A stretch of DNA of 64,000 bases from Pseudomonas parakoreensis (lineage in GTDB: Bacteria; Pseudomonadota; Gammaproteobacteria; Pseudomonadales; Pseudomonadaceae), in contig NZ_BQHY01000005.1 in assembly GCF_021602155.1 (NCBI RefSeq), positions 1 to 64,000 of the forward strand. The letters run 5' to 3'. Below the pieces are notes generated by a model. It was not told the origin of the DNA. It made no database searches and saw nothing but the letters and a program-made list of their open reading frames with translations. Positions 42,130-51,580 of this stretch are shown one piece after another. The position numbers and the translations under genes were made by a program. Numbering within the stretch: the first letter of the stretch is position 1; each line of letters opens with the position of its first letter.

Positions 42130-43491
42130 ATGCAAGAGCAATCCGCGCCGATGCCGTCGCATCGCCCCACGGTGCTGCTGGTCGATGATGAGGAAGCGAT
42201 CCTCAACAGCCTGCGCCGCCTGTTGCGGGGGCAACCCTATGACGTCCTGTTGGCGACCAGCGGTGCCCAGGCGCTGGAGATGCTGGAGCAGCAGCCCGTG
42301 GACCTGGTGATGAGCGATGCGCGCATGCCGAACATGGATGGCGCCTCGTTACTGGCGCATGTCCGCCAACGCTATCCGGCGACCGTGCGCATCATGCTCA
42401 CCGGTTATGCCGACCCTTCGGCCATCATCAAGGCGATCAACGACGGGCAGATTCATCGCTACATCAGCAAACCGTGGAATGACGAGGAGTTGCTGCTGAT
42501 CCTGCGCCAAGCCCTCGACCATCAGCATTCCGAGCAGGAGCGTCAGCGTCTGGAGCGCCTGACCCAGGTGCAGAACGACCAGCTCAAACTGCTCAACAGC
42601 ACCCTGGAAAAGCATGTCGCGGCGCGTACCGCCGAACTGCAGCAGACCGCCGACATGCTCGATCTGGCGTACGAAGAGCTCAAACACAGTTACGTCACCG
42701 GCACCGAAGTGTTTTCGCTGCTGGCCAATCTGCGTCTGCCGCCTGCCAAGCAGACCAATCGGCAGATCATCGAGCTGGTGCGCAGCTACTGCAAACAGCA
42801 TGCTCTGGACGAGGCCACCAGCCGCGACCTGACCATGGCCGCCGCGCTGTACAACATCGGCAAACTGAGCTGGACCGACGGCATGATGACCACGCCTTCG
42901 GATTTGCTGCGCCATACCGATCGCGAGCGTTATCGCAGCTACCCCAAGCAGAGCGAATCGCTGCTGATGACGCTGGACCCGATGAAGGACGCGGCCCGTC
43001 TGATCCTGCATCACCAGGAGCGCTGGGACGGCAGCGGCTTTCCCGACCGGCTCAAGGGCGAGGCCATTCCGTTCGGTTCGCGCCTGCTGAAACTGGCGGT
43101 GGATTTCGTCGAGTTGCAGCGCGGCCTGATCCTCGAACGGCATTTGAACAGCGATGAAGCGCTGCTGTACCTGCGGCAGTACGCCGGGCGTTTGTATGAC
43201 CCGGAACTGATCGAAGATTTCATTCAGGTGTGTGCGGCATTCCTGGGCGACATCACCCTGGCCGACCCGACGGTCAAGGTTCTGACCACCCGGGACCTGG
43301 CAGCGGGGATGATTCTGGCGCGCAATCTCAATGCCGATAACGGCATGTTGCTGCTCAACGCCGGCAAAGTGCTCAGCGCGCTCTTGGTGGAAAAGCTGAT
43401 TGCCTTTGAAGCCATGGAGGGCGGCAAATACCAGATTTTCGTCAAGCTGCCGGAGGCGGATGAAACTGCGCTCAAGGCGTTGGGGGAATGA
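42130..43491 (+). CDS. Response regulator with degenerate HD-GYP (YN-GYP) domain
   Basis: A 453-residue regulator. The receiver domain (1-125) has Asp63 (VMSDARMPNMDG) and an RYISKPWND end, and a coiled-coil linker follows. The HD-GYP-like domain runs from about 190 to 370. The metal-binding HD pair is replaced by Tyr241-Asn242 (AALYNIGKL), the early His is Gln (KQTNRQI), and the HP His is Tyr (RSYPKQSE). HH at 294-295 and DGSGFP remain. It should not hydrolyse c-di-GMP but may bind it or a partner. P. aeruginosa PA2572 is a known YN-GYP protein of the same layout. It faces the GGDEF-EAL operon across a 250-base promoter region. Confidence 0.85.
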   Translation: MQEQSAPMPSHRPTVLLVDDEEAILNSLRRLLRGQPYDVLLATSGAQALEMLEQQPVDLVMSDARMPNMDGASLLAHVRQRYPATVRIMLTGYADPSAIIKAINDGQIHRYISKPWNDEELLLILRQALDHQHSEQERQRLERLTQVQNDQLKLLNSTLEKHVAARTAELQQTADMLDLAYEELKHSYVTGTEVFSLLANLRLPPAKQTNRQIIELVRSYCKQHALDEATSRDLTMAAALYNIGKLSWTDGMMTTPSDLLRHTDRERYRSYPKQSESLLMTLDPMKDAARLILHHQERWDGSGFPDRLKGEAIPFGSRLLKLAVDFVELQRGLILERHLNSDEALLYLRQYAGRLYDPELIEDFIQVCAAFLGDITLADPTVKVLTTRDLAAGMILARNLNADNGMLLLNAGKVLSALLVEKLIAFEAMEGGKYQIFVKLPEADETALKALGE

Positions 43492-43558
43492 CCTGTGAGG
43501 TGACGTGATCAGCCCGGGCATGGGATCCTTGCGCTTTTTCCAGGCCGGTGGCTGACCC

Positions 43559-43993
43559 ATGACCTCTGCATCCGTTGTCGCTCCAAACCTCATTCGTATT
43601 GCCGCTGCGCTGTTGCTCAACCCTCAAGGCCAGACCCTGCTGGTGCGCAAGCGTGGCACCACGGCGTTCATGCAACCGGGCGGCAAGATCGAGGCGCATG
43701 AGTTGCCGGTGCACGCGCTGGCCCGCGAGCTGGAAGAAGAGCTCGGGCTGACGATCGATCCGGCGCAGGCGTCTTTTCTCGGCCAGTTCTCGGCGCCGGC
43801 CGCCAACGAGCCGGGGTTTGTGGTGCAGGCGGAGATTTTTCAACTGACCATCGATGCCGATGTGACGCCCGCTGCCGAAATCGAGGAAGTAATCTGGATC
43901 GATCCGGTCAGTGATCCTGCTGTCGTTCTGGCGCCATTGACACGCGACCTGATCCTGCCGTTTTATCGCCACTCGCTGACCGCGATCGCCTGA
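43559..43993 (+). CDS. Nudix hydrolase
   Basis: A 144-residue hydrolase of nucleoside diphosphate-linked compounds. The Nudix box is complete near residues 40-62: G-KIEAHE-LPVHALARELEEELGL, matching Gx5Ex7REUxEExGU. The N-terminal strand IRIAAALLLNPQGQTLLVRKRG is usual for the family. The substrate is not predictable. The gene starts 67 bases after the YN-GYP gene and is followed at 24 bases by a LysE exporter gene and then a GNAT gene, a probable three-gene housekeeping operon. Confidence 0.88.
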   Translation: MTSASVVAPNLIRIAAALLLNPQGQTLLVRKRGTTAFMQPGGKIEAHELPVHALARELEEELGLTIDPAQASFLGQFSAPAANEPGFVVQAEIFQLTIDADVTPAAEIEEVIWIDPVSDPAVVLAPLTRDLILPFYRHSLTAIA

Positions 43994-44017
43994 TCCCCCA
44001 CGCACAGGACGTCCACC

Positions 44018-44656
44018 ATGATCCCGCTTCAAGACCTGCTGATCTTCGCCGCCGCCGCGCTCTTGATGGTACTGACACCGGGACCGAACATGATTTACCT
44101 GATCTCGCGTTCGATCTGTCAGGGACGCAAGGCCGGGGTCACCTCGTTGCTCGGTGTGGTGGGTGGTTTCTTCGTGCACATGTTTGCCGCGGCTGCCGGT
44201 TTGAGCGCGGTGTTTCTGGCGGTGCCGATGGCCTACGAGGTGCTGAAGTGGGCTGGTGCGCTGTATTTGTTGTGGTTGGCCTGGCTAGCGCTCAAACCCG
44301 GCGCGCGCTCGCCGTTCGAGGCGCAGCAATTGCCCCCGGACTCGTCGCGCAAACTGATCACCATGGGCTTTCTCACCAGTGCGTTGAACCCGAAAATTGC
44401 GGTGTTCTACCTCTCGGTGTTTCCACAATTCATCAGCCCCGAACACGGCTCGGTATTCACCCAGAGCATCCTCCTCGGCCTGACCCAGATCAGCGTCAGT
44501 TTCAGCGTCAATCTGCTGATCGCGCTGTTCGCGGCAGGCATTGCTTCCTGGTTCGTGCGCAACCCGACATGGCTGGCGCTGCAGCGTTACTTCATGGGTT
44601 TTGTACTCGCCGGTCTGGCGGTGCGCCTGATGCTTGAACAACGCAGGAACGCCTGA
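44018..44656 (+). CDS. LysE/RhtB family translocator
   Basis: An inner-membrane exporter of amino acids or related metabolites: 212 residues with six hydrophobic helices. The family signature is at the start (LLMVLTPGPNMIYLISRSICQGRKAGVTSLLGV). WAGALYLLWLAWLALKPG and the FLTSALNPKIAVFYLSVFPQF block follow. The cargo is unknown; homoserine, threonine and leucine are typical of the group. The GNAT gene begins 2 bases after its stop codon, so the two are translationally linked. Confidence 0.9.
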   Translation: MIPLQDLLIFAAAALLMVLTPGPNMIYLISRSICQGRKAGVTSLLGVVGGFFVHMFAAAAGLSAVFLAVPMAYEVLKWAGALYLLWLAWLALKPGARSPFEAQQLPPDSSRKLITMGFLTSALNPKIAVFYLSVFPQFISPEHGSVFTQSILLGLTQISVSFSVNLLIALFAAGIASWFVRNPTWLALQRYFMGFVLAGLAVRLMLEQRRNA

Positions 44657-44658
44657 GC

Positions 44659-45156
44659 ATGTGGATCGAACGCCTCGACGCCAGCCATGCGCTGGCTTAC
44701 CGCGAGCTGATGCTCGAAGCCTACGACCGCCATCCGCAGGCCTTCACCTCCAGCGTGCGCGAGCGCGCGGTGATGCCGCTGAGCTGGTGGGAGGCGCGGC
44801 TGACCAGCAAGCTGGATGTGGTGCTCGGTGCGTTCGAGGCAGGCACACTGGCCGGCATCGTCGGCCTGGCCTTCGAACCGCGAGAGAAGGCCCGCCACAA
44901 GTCGACCTTGTTCGGCCTGTACGTCTCAGCCGATTTTCGCCAGCACGGCCTGGGCCATCAGCTGGTGGAGGCTGCCATCGCTGAAGCCCAAACCCATCCC
45001 GAACTGAAAGTCCTCCAGCTCACCGTCACCGCCGGCAACGACGCCGCGTTCAACCTGTACCAGCGCTGCGGCTTCATCCAGTTCGGCCTGGAGCCATTGG
45101 CGGTGCGGGTGGGCGAAGACTATTTCGACAAGATTCACATGTGGCGCGAACTCTGA
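44659..45156 (+). CDS. GNAT family N-acetyltransferase
   Basis: A 165-residue acetyl-CoA-dependent transferase. The acetyl-CoA loop is in LYVSADFRQHGLGHQLVEAAI (R-x-x-G-x-G/A variant QHGLGH), preceded by the IVGLAFEPREKARHKSTLFGLYV strands. A late NDAAFNLYQRCGFIQFG motif is highly typical of GNAT enzymes. It is coupled to the LysE gene by a 2-base gap, which suggests that the exporter and acetylase may deal with the same toxic amine or amino acid; this is inference. Confidence 0.9.
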   Translation: MWIERLDASHALAYRELMLEAYDRHPQAFTSSVRERAVMPLSWWEARLTSKLDVVLGAFEAGTLAGIVGLAFEPREKARHKSTLFGLYVSADFRQHGLGHQLVEAAIAEAQTHPELKVLQLTVTAGNDAAFNLYQRCGFIQFGLEPLAVRVGEDYFDKIHMWREL

Positions 45157-45192
45157 TGCCACACTGAACCGGCGCTCAGAAGTGGATGTGAA

Positions 45193-46110
45193 TCAACGCA
45201 CCGCGCTGACCCCATCCAGCGTCGAGAACGAGGTGTCCTTGGCGGTCAGCAGGAAATCGCGCATGTACGGCGCGTCGAGCATGTCGGCGCGGATCGCCGC
45301 GTACAGCGTGGCAAACAGACCTTTCTCGCCCAGGCGCTTGGCTTTCACATAGCCGCGCGAGCTGTATTCGTGCAGTGCCCAGTGCGGCATGCCGCACACG
45401 CCACGGCCACTGGCGACCAGTTGCATCATCATCACCGACAGCTCAGAGGTGCGAACCTGCGCCGGTTCGATGTCGGCCGGTTCGAGGAAGCGGGTGAAGA
45501 TGTCCAGCCGGTCGCGTTCCACCGGGTAGGTGATCAGCGTTTCAGTCAGCAGGTCCTCGGGAACGATGTACGGTTTGCTCGCCAGTGGATGCTGGTTCGC
45601 CACTGCGAGCATCGCTTCGTAAGTGAACAGCGGCACGTAGGTGATGCCGGCGATGTCCAGCGGATCGGAAGTCACCACCAGATCCAGGTCACCGCGGGCC
45701 AGCGCCGGCAGCGGGGCGAAGGCGAAACCCGAGGCGAGGTCGAGTTCGACTTCCGGCCAGGCGTCACGGAACTGGTCGATGGTCGGCATCAGCCACTGGA
45801 AACAGCTGTGGCATTCGATCGCCATGTGCAGGCGTCCAGCGGTGCCGCCGGCCAGACGACTGATGTCGCGCTCGGCGGCACGCAACAGCGGCAGGGTCGC
45901 GTCGGCCAGTTGCAGCAGGCGCAGACCGGCGCTGGTGAAGCGTACCGGTTTGGTCTTGCGCACGAACAACGGCATGCCCATGCGCTCCTCCAGTTCCTTG
46001 AACTGGTGCGACAGCGCCGATTGGGTCAGGTGCAGACGGTCGGCGGCATCGACCAGACTGTCGGCCTCGCGTAGGGCATGCAGGGTTTTCAGATGACGGA
46101 TTTCAAGCAC
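45193..46110 (-). CDS. metR: LysR family regulator MetR
   Basis: A transcription activator of methionine synthesis genes responding to homocysteine in known MetR proteins. The N-terminal helix-turn-helix (LEIRHLKTLHALREADSLVDAADRLHLTQSALSHQFKELEERMG) and the effector domain start (LHMAIECHSCFQWLMPTIDQFRDAWPEVELDLASGF) closely follow E. coli MetR as I recall it. I chose GTG 46110 (305 residues), because GGGG lies 6-9 bases upstream and it aligns with the E. coli start. ATG 46122, four codons earlier, is the alternative. A GACAAA/TTTGTC inverted repeat at 46136-46162 may be part of its own control region. It converges with the GNAT gene. Confidence 0.85.
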   Translation of the reverse strand: MLEIRHLKTLHALREADSLVDAADRLHLTQSALSHQFKELEERMGMPLFVRKTKPVRFTSAGLRLLQLADATLPLLRAAERDISRLAGGTAGRLHMAIECHSCFQWLMPTIDQFRDAWPEVELDLASGFAFAPLPALARGDLDLVVTSDPLDIAGITYVPLFTYEAMLAVANQHPLASKPYIVPEDLLTETLITYPVERDRLDIFTRFLEPADIEPAQVRTSELSVMMMQLVASGRGVCGMPHWALHEYSSRGYVKAKRLGEKGLFATLYAAIRADMLDAPYMRDFLLTAKDTSFSTLDGVSAVR

Positions 46111-46192
46111 GGCTGGCCCCATGAGGAAAACTTGTGACAAATTCAAAGGCGGTGAGTTTGTCTCATGTTGACAGTGCTGTCGACCATTCGAG

Positions 46193-46226
46193 CAGAAGCG
46201 GGGCATCGCCATGCCCCGCTGCTTTT
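46193..46226 (-). terminator. Hairpin after the second giant DUF6543 gene
   Basis: AGCGGGGCAT and ATGCCCCGCT form a perfect 10-bp stem with a 4-base loop, starting about 10 bases beyond the 3' end of the gene at 46231. On the minus strand it is followed by TTCTGCT, a weak T-run. On the plus strand TTTTT follows, so it may end transcription in both directions. Confidence 0.6.
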
Positions 46227-46230
46227 TGCC

Positions 46231-49200
46231 CTAGAGGTCTGCGAAATGCCGGATACCCAGCGGTTTACCGATATCGCCGCGCCAGATCGCCTCGACCTGT
46301 GCACCACTGGCGGCCTGAACCTGCTGCCATTGCAGGCCGAGGTTGCGTTGCTCCGGCAATTTCAGGTGCGCCTTGACGAAGTCAGCGAACGGCACCTTGT
46401 CCGAGGTGTAGTGAAAGTGCGCGTACCACAGCGTGCGCGGCGGCGAGGAGGTGAGGTCGCGCACGGCGTATTCCTGAAGGAAATCCTTGCGCCCGTCAGC
46501 CCTTTTGCCCAGTGCCCGCAGCGGACCTTCGCGGCGGATGTCCACCACTTGTTGTTGCAGCAGATAATCCAGATAGCCTTCGGTAGGCGTCTTGCTGCGC
46601 AGTGACTGATCAATGCGCAGCGTACGACCGGTATGGCGCAGTTCGCGGGCCTTGTCGTGCAGTTGCAGCACCACCGGTTCGGTCGGCGACAGTTGCTCGA
46701 TGGCCTGGGCACGGGTGCTCAACTCCGTCGCTTCGCTGTTGAACATGTGTTCCAGATCTACTGGCAGCATGTCCTGGCGGGCATAGCTCTGTACCTTGTT
46801 GCTGTAGGCCGGAACAGATGCCAGACGTCTGCGCGCTTCGACCAGCAGCGGCTGAACGTCAGTTGGCAACGTTGCTGCCGTCGGGGCGGTGCGCACTTGC
46901 AGATGGTATTTGCCACTGGAGCGCGGCAGCCAGGTTTCGCGGAATCCGTCGATGCCTTCGATGGTGATGCGTTTTTCCCGGGTGCCGGCGTCGATGCTTT
47001 CCGTGCCGATCAGCAACTGGTTGTCCTCGGTTTCGAACAGTTGCTTGCCGCCAGGCTCTTTCGGCTTGATTGGCGCACGGTGCCTGATCGCGTGCCGCGC
47101 CTGCGCTTCGACCTGGGTCAGCCCCTCGAGGAACAAGCCGACCTGTTCCAGATCCAGATGCTGTGCATAACCCAGCATCCAGGCGTTGAGCTGACGACGA
47201 AAACCGGCATAGATCTGCAGGCAATCTTCGAGGATCCGATTGTGCTGGACCACGCTGGCGCTGACCTCTGGCAGGTGATGCTGGGTCAGCAACGCGCGCC
47301 CGACCTTGACCCGGGCGTCTTTGAGCTGGGTATGGAAATACGCCCAGGACAGGTCAGTGACCGCGTCGTAGCGGGTAATGATTTCCAGCAGATGCGCAGT
47401 CCTCAGGTAGTGATGGGTGTTGTCACCCAGGTTGCGGTTGATAGCGGCCATGTCTTTCGCCATCCGGGCTTTCTGCGCGCGGTTGCTGATGCGGTTGTTC
47501 CACAGTCTGGCCTGCTCGGTGATCGCGTGCAGTTGATCGAACTCCTTGAGGAAATCCTCGCGCACCCGCTTGCGCCGGGCCATGAGTGTGATATGGACAG
47601 CGGTCTGGTCGGAGGGGACAGCATCGGACTCGGCGACCAGTGCGTCGATCCGGTTCAGGTGTTCCAGCAAGCGATCGCGGGCAACGGTGACGCGCTGCAC
47701 GGCGCGGTCGACCACGATCCAGGCGCAGCGGCTCTGGATGGCTTCAATCTGCAGACGTTTGCGGCCGTGGCTCAGGGGCAGCAATTCGACAAGGTTGTCG
47801 TATTGGGCGATCGCGACGTCGATGTCATTCAGGCAGGCTGTGTCAACGGCTGTCTGCAGGGGCTTGCGCTGGGCAATATCGAGGTTCTGGTAGTTTTCCA
47901 GCAACTGGTTGGTGGCGCGGGTCTGAGCATCGAGGCGCCGGGTGTAGTTGTCGGCGGTGTTGGTCAGGGTCATTTGCCGGCGCAGTTGCCGATCGGTCCA
48001 CCAGCGCGGTAACCACTGGCGGATCGGCGCGGGCCAAAGCGGTTCCAGGCCGTCGGCCAGATGTCCGAGTACCGCGCCGCCGCCAGCACCGCCACCGTCC
48101 ATTACAGTGCCATGCACCGCATAGTGAGTGTTCCACTGGCCGCTGTCGTCGAGGGCGATCGGTTGTTTGTAGCTGCGCAGCCGTGTGCCGTAAAGCCTCC
48201 AGCCACGCGGTAGATCGCTGAGCTGAACCCGATAGATGCGCCCCTGACGAACAATGAAGTCGCCATCGGCGTGACGATAGACGTTGCGATAGACACCGTG
48301 GGTGGCCGGGTGCAGGCCGGCCAGGGAAATGTCGGATTCGTACTCGTAACCCTTGAAGCGGTCGAGCCATTGCCGGGCCCGTTGCCAGGACGACGACACC
48401 GTGGCGAATCCGCCCAGGGCCGCGCGTTGCCGCTGACGGGTGACCAGACGTGCCGCTGCGGGGGCCGAAACGGTTCCGGGCAGCACATCCATTGCCGCGT
48501 CGATCAGTGACAGCAGCACCGCCTCCACTTCCGCCAGACCATGCCCGAGCTCGCCGCGCAAGAACGCCGCGACGGCCAGATTGGCGCTGTTCCACACGTC
48601 ATACAGGGCCACTGCCGTACCCACGAACGGCACCATGCCGATGGCCATTTTCAGGTAGTTGAACAATGCCCCGGATTTCAGTGCGCAGCGTTCCAGATAC
48701 AACGCATCGTTGGAGCGCGAACTGCTGCGATGGGCCTCCAGCAACCGGCCCATGTGCACGTTCAGTAGATGAATGGCCAGCGATGTAGTCGCCGGCCAGG
48801 CCATTCCGACGCCGATCAGGGCATCGAAATTGCGCAATTGCGCCTGGTTGATGCGACTGACATGGCTGGCAAAATCGCCGCCCACGGCACGCCCGGCCAG
48901 GTAATTGACCATGTTGCTGTCCACACAACGCCTGAACAGATCCACCCGTGCCTGCTCCAGCGATTCGTACTGCCGCAGGAAGAGGGCGTCGGTGCTGTCA
49001 GGCAGGTAGAGCAGGGTCAGGCCACTGTTTTGCTCGACAATGAACGTCAGCCCGGCGAGCGTGCTCGGTCCCTGATGCGCGGTGTCTTCGCCACCGACCG
49101 TCAGGTGCACCGGCCGCAGCGCGATGCGTTGTCCATCAACGGCATACGCCTGGGGTGAAGTCGCATCAATGGCAACCTGCAACACGGCATGGCCGGCACT

Positions 49201-51396
49201 GTCGATGTGCCGTTGCAGCAGGGCGCATTCACCTTGCAACCGGAGCATCAGCCGCCACGGTTCGCTCAGGCATTCGCGGCGCCAGGCCTGCTGAAACGCA
49301 GGTTCTGTCGACGCGCCGAAAAACACCTGGCGAATCTGTTCTTCGTAACGTCCGGGCAGATCGAGCTCTGTCACCAGTTTGCGCAAGTAGACCGGGTTGA
49401 GTCCGGCTTCGACGCGCTGCCGATCGGTTTCGTCCTCGGCGCTGATCCTGGCCTGCATGAACGACAGACGCCACCACATGGTCTGATCGATGTTGTGCTG
49501 TGCCAGTTGTTCGAGGGCGAGATCGCTGCGCTTGTCGCTCGCGGTCAGGACGGTGCGCTGCGGCGTGCCAGGCGCAGCACCTTCCATCACGGCTTTTTGC
49601 CAGGTCGTCGAATCGGGCAGATCGAGGCTCACGCTCACGCTTTGTTTGAGTGCGAAGTCCGCGCGCAAGCGGGCGTCGATGCGTTTTTCGGCGAAGGCCT
49701 GACGCGACGGCAGCTCCCGTTCGAGCAATGCATGGGCGCGATGCATGGCGCCGAGGAAGTGGCTGATCAGCGCTTTGAGCGTGGTACGGTGCGCCGCGTC
49801 GAGGTTGTCGAGCCACTCGGGCAGGGTGCCGGCCAGCGCAGCGCTGCGGTCTTGCGCCTGACGTTCGGCAACTGCCCGTTCGCGGGCCTGCGCGATCGGC
49901 ACCGTCAGGCGTGGCAAGTGTTGTTCGCGCAGCTTTTCCATCTCGGCCTGGCGCTCGCCGGCACGGCCGGGCAGCGGGTTGTCGCGCAGGATCTGTGCGG
50001 CCTGTTGTTCGCATTGATAGAGCTGCTGATCGAGTGACCAGGCGAGCGGGTCATCGGTCAGTGGTGTCAGGTGCAGGGTCAGCCCGCCGTCATGGGGCGA
50101 GCGTTTGAACACGTTCTGCTCCAGTGCCGCACGCGAAGCAAAACGTTGCAGGCCGCCGAACTCGCCGGGCCAGTAAAGCAGCAGGCTGTCGGTGGAACCG
50201 GGGGCCAGCGCTGCCGGGGGGGCGATGATCAGTACACCTGGCAGCTCCTCGACGGCGCTGATGTTGTCATCTGAAGTGGCCAACGATATGCAGGCGATGA
50301 CCCCCTCCGTTGGCGGCAGGTGGTGTCCCGGTGCGTCCAGCATTGCGATGACTCGCCGATATTCGGCGACGGACAGTTGCTCCAGCGTCCGTTGCAGTTC
50401 GACCTCCGCGCGCAGCCCTGCGATACGCGCCTGCAGCAGGGCCTGGTAATGCTCGTTCGAGCGGCGGCGTAATTCGAGCAGGGTCAGCGCAGTGGGGCTG
50501 TCGAGCAGGGCCGATGCGGCGTCATGGCTGGCCTGCTGAGCCTCGCTCAAGGCGTCGAGTCGTTGTGCCAGTTGTTGACGCTGCGGACTGTTCGGCTCGG
50601 CGTCGCCAAACAAGCGGTCAAGCGCACGCTGTTCAAGCGCCAGCGTCTGCCGGCGCAGATCCAGGGGAATGTCGGCCACCAGCAAGCCGAAGGGCGCAAC
50701 TTCATCGATGCTTGGTCCGGCGCTCTCCGGCTGGGCGGGCGTGATGGGGAAAAACCTGTCGAGTGCGATCCCGTTGTCGCCAGTGACGGGCGAACCCGAC
50801 AGCAGTGGTTCAACGCCGCGCTTGAGCGGATCACTACCGAATTCGATGAAGTCCAGCGAGGAGACTTGCAGTCGCTCCGGTTGCTGATCCGTCAGCCAGC
50901 GCTCAAGGTCGGCTTGTTTTTCGAAGCGGAGCAACGGTTGTGGGTGCGCGGGCAGGTAAAGCAGCAGCGTTTCCTCCAGTTGAAGCAGCAACGTGCCGTA
51001 CAGGCGCAGCCGGCTTTTATCGACACGATTGAGTACCGGTTGCGCGACCCGCAGATCCGGCGCGACCTGGCTCGACGGGGTGAGAAGCGGCTCAAGCCTG
51101 TGGCGTTGTGATGTGTCGAGCCTGCCTTCGGCAGTCGCCCATTGAAGTGCAGCCTCGAAATGCTGGTGATAGAGGCTCAGGGCGTAATCACGCCGCGACT
51201 GCGCAGTGCCGGGCGCGCGGGCACTCCACCAGGCGCTTTCGGGTTGGCCGGGATGCCGGGCCATGAGATCCAGCCATTGCCGGTGACAGTCGTTCAAGCG
51301 CGCCGTGGCCAACAGGTGAAGATGCTGATCGACGTTGGGTTGTAGCCGCTGATCAAGGCCGAAGTCGGCTGTTACAAGGGGAGGCGAATGGGTCAT
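46231..51396 (-). CDS. Giant DUF6543 (dermonecrotic toxin-like) protein
   Basis: A 1721-residue protein of the same Pseudomonas DUF6543 group as the NEL protein at 14051, but I recognise no LRR or NEL region in it. The first 900 residues are mainly helical. A hydrophobic segment near 915-990 (MAIGMVPFVGTAVALYDVWNSANL; VLLSLIDAAMDVLPG) resembles the membrane-inserting part of toxins of the Mcf/dermonecrotic type. A globular region with a propeller-like YRNVYRHADGDFIVRQGRIYRVQL motif follows at about 1020. The C-terminal 300 residues (LWYAHFHYTS and others) are typical of DUF6543 proteins. ATG 51396 has GGAG about 12 bases upstream. Activity, target and export route are unknown. Confidence 0.75.
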   Translation of the reverse strand: MTHSPPLVTADFGLDQRLQPNVDQHLHLLATARLNDCHRQWLDLMARHPGQPESAWWSARAPGTAQSRRDYALSLYHQHFEAALQWATAEGRLDTSQRHRLEPLLTPSSQVAPDLRVAQPVLNRVDKSRLRLYGTLLLQLEETLLLYLPAHPQPLLRFEKQADLERWLTDQQPERLQVSSLDFIEFGSDPLKRGVEPLLSGSPVTGDNGIALDRFFPITPAQPESAGPSIDEVAPFGLLVADIPLDLRRQTLALEQRALDRLFGDAEPNSPQRQQLAQRLDALSEAQQASHDAASALLDSPTALTLLELRRRSNEHYQALLQARIAGLRAEVELQRTLEQLSVAEYRRVIAMLDAPGHHLPPTEGVIACISLATSDDNISAVEELPGVLIIAPPAALAPGSTDSLLLYWPGEFGGLQRFASRAALEQNVFKRSPHDGGLTLHLTPLTDDPLAWSLDQQLYQCEQQAAQILRDNPLPGRAGERQAEMEKLREQHLPRLTVPIAQARERAVAERQAQDRSAALAGTLPEWLDNLDAAHRTTLKALISHFLGAMHRAHALLERELPSRQAFAEKRIDARLRADFALKQSVSVSLDLPDSTTWQKAVMEGAAPGTPQRTVLTASDKRSDLALEQLAQHNIDQTMWWRLSFMQARISAEDETDRQRVEAGLNPVYLRKLVTELDLPGRYEEQIRQVFFGASTEPAFQQAWRRECLSEPWRLMLRLQGECALLQRHIDSAGHAVLQVAIDATSPQAYAVDGQRIALRPVHLTVGGEDTAHQGPSTLAGLTFIVEQNSGLTLLYLPDSTDALFLRQYESLEQARVDLFRRCVDSNMVNYLAGRAVGGDFASHVSRINQAQLRNFDALIGVGMAWPATTSLAIHLLNVHMGRLLEAHRSSSRSNDALYLERCALKSGALFNYLKMAIGMVPFVGTAVALYDVWNSANLAVAAFLRGELGHGLAEVEAVLLSLIDAAMDVLPGTVSAPAAARLVTRQRQRAALGGFATVSSSWQRARQWLDRFKGYEYESDISLAGLHPATHGVYRNVYRHADGDFIVRQGRIYRVQLSDLPRGWRLYGTRLRSYKQPIALDDSGQWNTHYAVHGTVMDGGGAGGGAVLGHLADGLEPLWPAPIRQWLPRWWTDRQLRRQMTLTNTADNYTRRLDAQTRATNQLLENYQNLDIAQRKPLQTAVDTACLNDIDVAIAQYDNLVELLPLSHGRKRLQIEAIQSRCAWIVVDRAVQRVTVARDRLLEHLNRIDALVAESDAVPSDQTAVHITLMARRKRVREDFLKEFDQLHAITEQARLWNNRISNRAQKARMAKDMAAINRNLGDNTHHYLRTAHLLEIITRYDAVTDLSWAYFHTQLKDARVKVGRALLTQHHLPEVSASVVQHNRILEDCLQIYAGFRRQLNAWMLGYAQHLDLEQVGLFLEGLTQVEAQARHAIRHRAPIKPKEPGGKQLFETEDNQLLIGTESIDAGTREKRITIEGIDGFRETWLPRSSGKYHLQVRTAPTAATLPTDVQPLLVEARRRLASVPAYSNKVQSYARQDMLPVDLEHMFNSEATELSTRAQAIEQLSPTEPVVLQLHDKARELRHTGRTLRIDQSLRSKTPTEGYLDYLLQQQVVDIRREGPLRALGKRADGRKDFLQEYAVRDLTSSPPRTLWYAHFHYTSDKVPFADFVKAHLKLPEQRNLGLQWQQVQAASGAQVEAIWRGDIGKPLGIRHFADL

Positions 51397-51580
51397 GCGA
51401 CAGGGCTCCAGAGGGCATGCGGTCCGGGTAATTCCGGTTTTCATGCCTATTAGAGGCGCGCTGTCACGAGCCCATGCGGTACATGGTTATCGCTGGGTAA
51501 TGGTTTTGTTGCTGAGGATGTACAGACCGTTACGGCCTGATTCGTTGTCGGAGAATGACCGCTCGGCAAACTTCATCAAA

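Noticed and set aside
46633-48012. 459-codon plus-strand frame opposite the second giant protein gene
   Set aside because: No motif or ribosome site; the minus-strand gene is continuous across it.
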